Assembly (NCBI GenBank): GCA_001485295.1
Contig: BBOA01000004.1
Coordinates: 118,843 to 182,842, forward strand
Reading direction: 5' to 3'
Origin: Type-B symbiont of Plautia stali
GTDB lineage: Bacteria > Pseudomonadota > Gammaproteobacteria > Enterobacterales > Enterobacteriaceae
Length of the DNA stretch: 64,000 bases
Made by a program: the position numbers and the translations under genes. Each line of letters opens with the position of its first letter. Within the stretch, counting starts at the first letter, position 1. Below, piece after piece: positions 60,916 through 64,000 of this stretch. Under the pieces are notes generated by a model. The model was not told where the DNA came from and searched no databases. It saw nothing but the letters and a program-made list of their open reading frames with translations.

Positions 60916-62760
60916 ATGGAGCAAAACCCGCAGTCACAGCTCAAGCTGCTTGTCACCCGTGGTAAGGAGCAAGGCTATCTGACCTATGCTGAGGTCAATG
61001 ACCATCTGCCGGAAGATATCGTCGACTCCGATCAGATCGAAGACATCATCCAGATGATCAACGATATGGGCATTCAGGTGGTGGAAGAAGCCCCTGACGC
61101 CGACGATCTGATGCTGAATGAGAACAGCGCCGATGCTGACGAAGATGCCGCGGAGGCCGCCGCTCAGGTGTTATCCAGCGTTGAATCTGAAATTGGCCGC
61201 ACCACCGACCCAGTGCGCATGTATATGCGCGAAATGGGTACCGTTGAACTGCTGACGCGTGAAGGCGAAATCGACATCGCCAAGCGCATCGAAGACGGCA
61301 TCAACCAAGTACAGTGTTCGGTTGCGGAATACCCGGAAGCTATTACCTATCTGCTAGAGCAGTATGACAAAGTCGAAGCGGGCGAATCTCGCCTTTTCGA
61401 CTTGATCACCGGCTTCGTGGATCCAAATGCTGAAGAAGATCTGGCGCCTACCGCTACTCACGTCGGCTCTGAGCTGTCTGAAGAAGACCGCGGCGCCGAC
61501 GAAAATGAAAACGAGGAGAGCGAAGACGACAACTCCGACGACGATAACTCTATAGACCCAGAGCTGGCGCGCGAAAGATTCATCGAGCTGCGCACGCAGT
61601 ATGAAACGACCCGCACCGTCATCAAGAGCAAAGGTCGCAGCCATACTGACGCAGTAAAAGAGATCCAGAACCTTTCTGACGTCTTTAAGCAGTTCCGCCT
61701 AGTGCCGAAGCAATTCGACTACCTAGTCAACAACATGCGTGAGATGATAGATCGCGTGCGTACGCAAGAGCGTATCATCATGAAGCTGTGCGTTGAACTG
61801 TGCAAAATGCCGAAGAAAAACTTCATCACGCTGTTTACCGGCAACGAGACTAGCGAAAGCTGGTTCAAAGCAGCGCTGGCCATGAATAAAACTTGGTCAG
61901 AGAAGCTGAAGGAAGTTGAAGAAGATGTGATGCGTTATCTGCAAAAACTACATCAGATCGAAGAAGAGACCGGCCTGACGATCGAGCAGATTAAAGATAT
62001 CAACCGTCGCATGTCTATCGGCGAAGCGAAAGCGCGTCGTGCGAAGAAAGAGATGGTCGAGGCTAACCTGCGTCTGGTGATTTCAATCGCGAAAAAATAC
62101 ACCAATCGCGGTCTGCAGTTCCTCGACCTGATTCAGGAAGGCAACATTGGCCTGATGAAAGCGGTTGATAAGTTTGAATACCGCCGCGGTTACAAGTTCT
62201 CGACCTATGCGACATGGTGGATCCGTCAGGCTATCACCCGCTCTATCGCCGACCAAGCGCGTACCATCCGTATTCCGGTGCATATGATTGAGACCATTAA
62301 CAAGCTCAACCGTATCTCGCGCCAGATGCTCCAGGAGATGGGCCACGAGCCGACCCCGGAAGAGCTGGCTGAGCGTATGCTGATGCCGGAAGACAAGATC
62401 CGCAAAGTGTTAAAAATTGCTAAAGAGCCGATTTCTATGGAGACGCCGATTGGCGACGACGAAGATTCGCATCTGGGCGACTTTATCGAAGACACCACGC
62501 TGCCGCTGCCGCTCGACTCTGCCACCTCCGAGAGCCTGCGTTCAGCCACCTACGACGTGCTGGCGGGCCTAACCGCGCGCGAAGCCAAAGTGCTGCGCAT
62601 GCGTTTCGGTATCGATATGAACACTGACCATACGCTGGAAGAAGTGGGCAAACAGTTCGACGTCACGCGTGAGCGTATTCGTCAGATTGAAGCGAAAGCG
62701 CTGCGTAAACTGCGCCACCCGAGCCGCTCGGAAGTGCTGCGCAGCTTCTTGGACGACTAA
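60916..62760 (+). CDS. rpoD: Primary sigma factor RpoD (sigma-70)
   Basis: It directs RNA polymerase to housekeeping promoters. It has 614 residues (E. coli 613). Region 1.1 is at the N-terminus, region 1.2 is [22 protein letters not shown], a long acidic spacer runs at about 180-220, region 2 is [39 protein letters not shown], and region 4.2 is [20 protein letters not shown]. The frame is intact and highly conserved. It is the last gene of the operon, followed by a terminator. Confidence 0.99.
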   Translation: MEQNPQSQLKLLVTRGKEQGYLTYAEVNDHLPEDIVDSDQIEDIIQMINDMGIQVVEEAPDADDLMLNENSADADEDAAEAAAQVLSSVESEIGRTTDPVRMYMREMGTVELLTREGEIDIAKRIEDGINQVQCSVAEYPEAITYLLEQYDKVEAGESRLFDLITGFVDPNAEEDLAPTATHVGSELSEEDRGADENENEESEDDNSDDDNSIDPELARERFIELRTQYETTRTVIKSKGRSHTDAVKEIQNLSDVFKQFRLVPKQFDYLVNNMREMIDRVRTQERIIMKLCVELCKMPKKNFITLFTGNETSESWFKAALAMNKTWSEKLKEVEEDVMRYLQKLHQIEEETGLTIEQIKDINRRMSIGEAKARRAKKEMVEANLRLVISIAKKYTNRGLQFLDLIQEGNIGLMKAVDKFEYRRGYKFSTYATWWIRQAITRSIADQARTIRIPVHMIETINKLNRISRQMLQEMGHEPTPEELAERMLMPEDKIRKVLKIAKEPISMETPIGDDEDSHLGDFIEDTTLPLPLDSATSESLRSATYDVLAGLTAREAKVLRMRFGIDMNTDHTLEEVGKQFDVTRERIRQIEAKALRKLRHPSRSEVLRSFLDD

Positions 62761-62782
62761 TCCGCTCTGTCGTTCGTTAAAT

Positions 62783-62808
62783 AAAACCCGGGCTTGCCGG
62801 GGTTTTTA
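62783..62808 (+). terminator. Rho-independent terminator after rpoD
   Basis: AAAACCCGGGC / GCCGGGGTTTTT stem with a short loop and a T-rich end, 23 nt past the rpoD stop. Confidence 0.85.
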
Positions 62809-62814
62809 TTGCCT

Positions 62815-63327
62815 TTATAACGGTGTCAGCCCTTTGTCTCGCATCATGGTTTTCGCCTGATCGCTTTGCAGATAGTAGATAAAGTCTTATGCCGCCTGCG
62901 GCTGTTTGCTGGAGGCGATCACCACCGTGCCGTCCGATGATGCTGTCGGAGACGGCGATGAACGAAGCTTTCGTCAGAATCTATTTAAACTTCGCAACAT
63001 TGCTGATATCGGGCATCAGCCTACCCTGCTTATATTGCTCTTGCAATATAAGGGTGCGCATGCGTGTCCACTTTCACCTGCTGCCCCAGCGGCTCGATGG
63101 CGTAGTTGACCCTCACCAGCACATCTGCGTCTCGGGATCGTCTGCGGCGTATCTCCCATAGCTGACGCTGCCTCCAGCGTCAGCTGATTGCTGCTACGTT
63201 TTTCATAATCGGCTTTAAGGCTTTCCAACACGGGATACATCCAGCCGGAACAGAATACGCGCAGCGTTTCACTTCAGCCCGGCGCGGTAAACAGCAGCGC
63301 CGCTACGATAATCAGGTACTTTTTCAT
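62815..63327 (-). pseudogene. Molybdate-type (ModA-like) ABC binding protein, decayed
   Basis: A start at ATG 63327 behind AAAGGGGAG gives MKKYLIIVAALLFTAPG, a TGA inside the signal peptide, then LRVFCSGWMYPVLESLKADYEKRSSNQLTLEAASAMGDTPQTIP. Frameshifts follow with VNYAIEPLGQQVKVDTHA, LQEQYKQGRLMPDISNVAKF, further deletions and a C-terminal MMRDKGLTPL, ending at 62815. The fold is that of substrate-binding protein type II (ModA or a relative). Roughly 170 of the expected 250 codons remain. Confidence 0.75.
63029..63052. repeat. Perfect 24-bp inverted repeat inside the ModA-like relic
   Basis: CTTATATTGC (63029-63038) and GCAATATAAG (63043-63052) flank a 4-nt loop. Only one arm fits the coding sequence, so the other may be a templated copy. 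Confidence 0.8.
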
Positions 63328-63430
63328 GCTACTCCCCTTTTATTGTCTACCAACTAGTTTAGTAGTTTAGCAAGAAACCTGACGGGGAACAATCATCAGC
63401 CAGCAGTAAGCCGAGCCTGCTCACGTTTTA

Positions 63431-63926
63431 TTAGCCGCTTTTATGTAACGCATCACGAAGTTGCCGATAGGCCTCGACGATTTCCTACAGCGAAGCGCGG
63501 TTAAGCCCGCTCGGATATTAAGCAGCACCCAGACCTAGTTTTACCTATAAAGTTAAGCTATACTCCCCATTTTGGGCTGATTAAAGGCGCGCTTAAAAGC
63601 GTTTTTGCCGAGGATCGCCAGCACACGCGCGGCTGGTAGTTCAGCACCTTATCGGTCAGGCGCGCACCGCCGTCGCACAGCTCTTCAGCTGCCAGCTGGT
63701 TCGCCAGCACGGTGGGGCGCTCCACCAGCATGGTGATGCTGCAGCCAGTTTCCAGCAGCCGCTGTTACTTTTCCGGCTTAAATTGCTGGCGGGTAAATAC
63801 AGCCAGCCAGAGCACCCTCTAGAAACGATTGCCGGTATGCGCCGTAGAGTGGCTGGGGTTAATGCCGCAGAACAACAGCACGTCGAGACCGCGCGCTATG
63901 ATGTCGGTGATGTTGTGCTCGCTCAT
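63431..63926 (-). pseudogene. mug: G/U mismatch-specific DNA glycosylase Mug, decayed
   Basis: From ATG 63926 it reads SEHNITDIIARGLDVLLFCGINPSHSTAHTGNRF. This keeps the catalytic Asn of G-I-N-P but has lost the segment between G-T-x-F-P and N-R-F-W, then TAG at the Trp. Frameshifts and a TAA follow, with MLVERPTVLANQLAAEEL, GGARLTDKVLNYQPRVLAILGKNAF, stops, a degraded N-P-S-G-L loop (YPSGLNRASL, then TAG) and EIVEAYRQLRDALHKSG to TAA 63433-63431. It is convergent with rpoD, as in E. coli. Repair of U:G, and weakly T:G, by Mug is lost. Confidence 0.92.
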
Positions 63927-64000
63927 GCCGCCTGCTCCAGTCCAGTGCGCAGTTTCAGCGCCTGACGGCTGCGCGCCAGCATCGCTGCGGATAGTGCCCC
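63923..64000 (-). CDS. C-terminal end of an unidentified gene (partial at window edge)
   Basis: One minus-strand frame is open from the window edge: GALSAAMLARSRQALKLRTGLEQAA, ending in TGA that overlaps the mug ATG (ATGA). The overlap suggests it was translationally coupled to mug. With 25 codons the family cannot be named, nor can I tell whether the gene is intact. Confidence 0.4.
   Translation of the reverse strand, partial: GALSAAMLARSRQALKLRTGLEQAA

Overview
The window is a GC-rich enterobacterial chromosome segment. Gene content and order follow the Escherichia coli / Erwiniaceae backbone closely: prfC-osmY-ytjA-yjjU-yjjV-deoCABD; exbD-exbB/metC-yghB-yqhC-dkgA; ftsP-plsC-parC; mdaB-ygiN-parE-yqiA-cpdA-yqiB-nudF/tolC-ygiBCD-zupT/ribB/ubiK/hldE-glnE-ygiF/ygiM-cca/uppP-folB/plsY/tsaD/rpsU-dnaG-rpoD/mug. 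Protein similarity judged by eye suggests a Pantoea/Erwinia relative; the exact genus is inference. About 29 genes look intact and about 39 recognisable genes are broken by nonsense codons, small indels, internal deletions or lost ends. No insertion sequence, prophage, tRNA, rRNA or CRISPR was seen. This combination (housekeeping genes open, accessory genes decayed, pseudogenes still alignable) fits a recently host-restricted bacterium, such as an insect-associated symbiont, in early genome reduction.

Layout. 1-546 is the start of a CioA-type cytochrome bd oxidase (minus strand). 1.3-6.5 kb is a run of seven decayed accessory genes (dienelactone hydrolase, HxlR regulator, qorB, LysR, glyoxalase, Zn-alcohol dehydrogenase, old-yellow-enzyme). 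6.8-8.5 kb is treF, which appears to start at ATT, followed by a dead ssuA. 10-12 kb holds a KGG-repeat stress gene with one stop and a collapsed second PBP2. 12-16 kb is the deo operon: deoB and deoD intact, deoA and deoC dead. 16-20.5 kb has dead yjjV/yjjU, an 11-codon relic of ytjA, and intact osmY and prfC. 20.7-26.4 kb is mostly wreckage (M20 amidohydrolase, yjiG/yjiH, GH31 glycosidase, MFS transporters, exbBD, TRAP transporter) around intact ftnA. 26.5-30.8 kb has intact metC with dead yghB, yqhC, dkgA and ftsP. From 30.8 kb on, essential and housekeeping genes dominate: plsC, parC, parE, yqiA, cpdA, nudF, tolC, ygiB, ygiC, ribB with its FMN riboswitch, ubiK, hldE, glnE, ygiF, cca, folB, plsY, tsaD and the rpsU-dnaG-rpoD operon, with single dead genes between them (pheC-like, mdaB, ygiN, a LysR gene, yqiB, ygiD, zupT, ygiM, uppP, a modA-like gene, mug).

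How it works together. What is kept covers DNA topology (ParC/ParE), replication priming and transcription (DnaG, RpoD), translation (RpsU, PrfC, CCA, TsaD), phospholipid start-up (PlsY, PlsC), LPS core heptose (HldE), folate, riboflavin and ubiquinone supply (FolB, RibB, UbiK), nitrogen control (GlnE), iron storage (FtnA), trehalose use (TreF), purine-nucleoside salvage (DeoD/DeoB) and methionine synthesis (MetC). What is lost is mainly uptake, detoxification and regulation.

The most striking cross-cutting signal is mutational. CTAG, normally scarce in enterobacteria, is common here, and many nonsense codons are TAG inside CTAGG or CCTAG, exactly what unrepaired deamination at Dcm sites (CCWGG) would give. 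Even the retained ribB has lost its last three codons this way. No clearly new multi-gene system was found.
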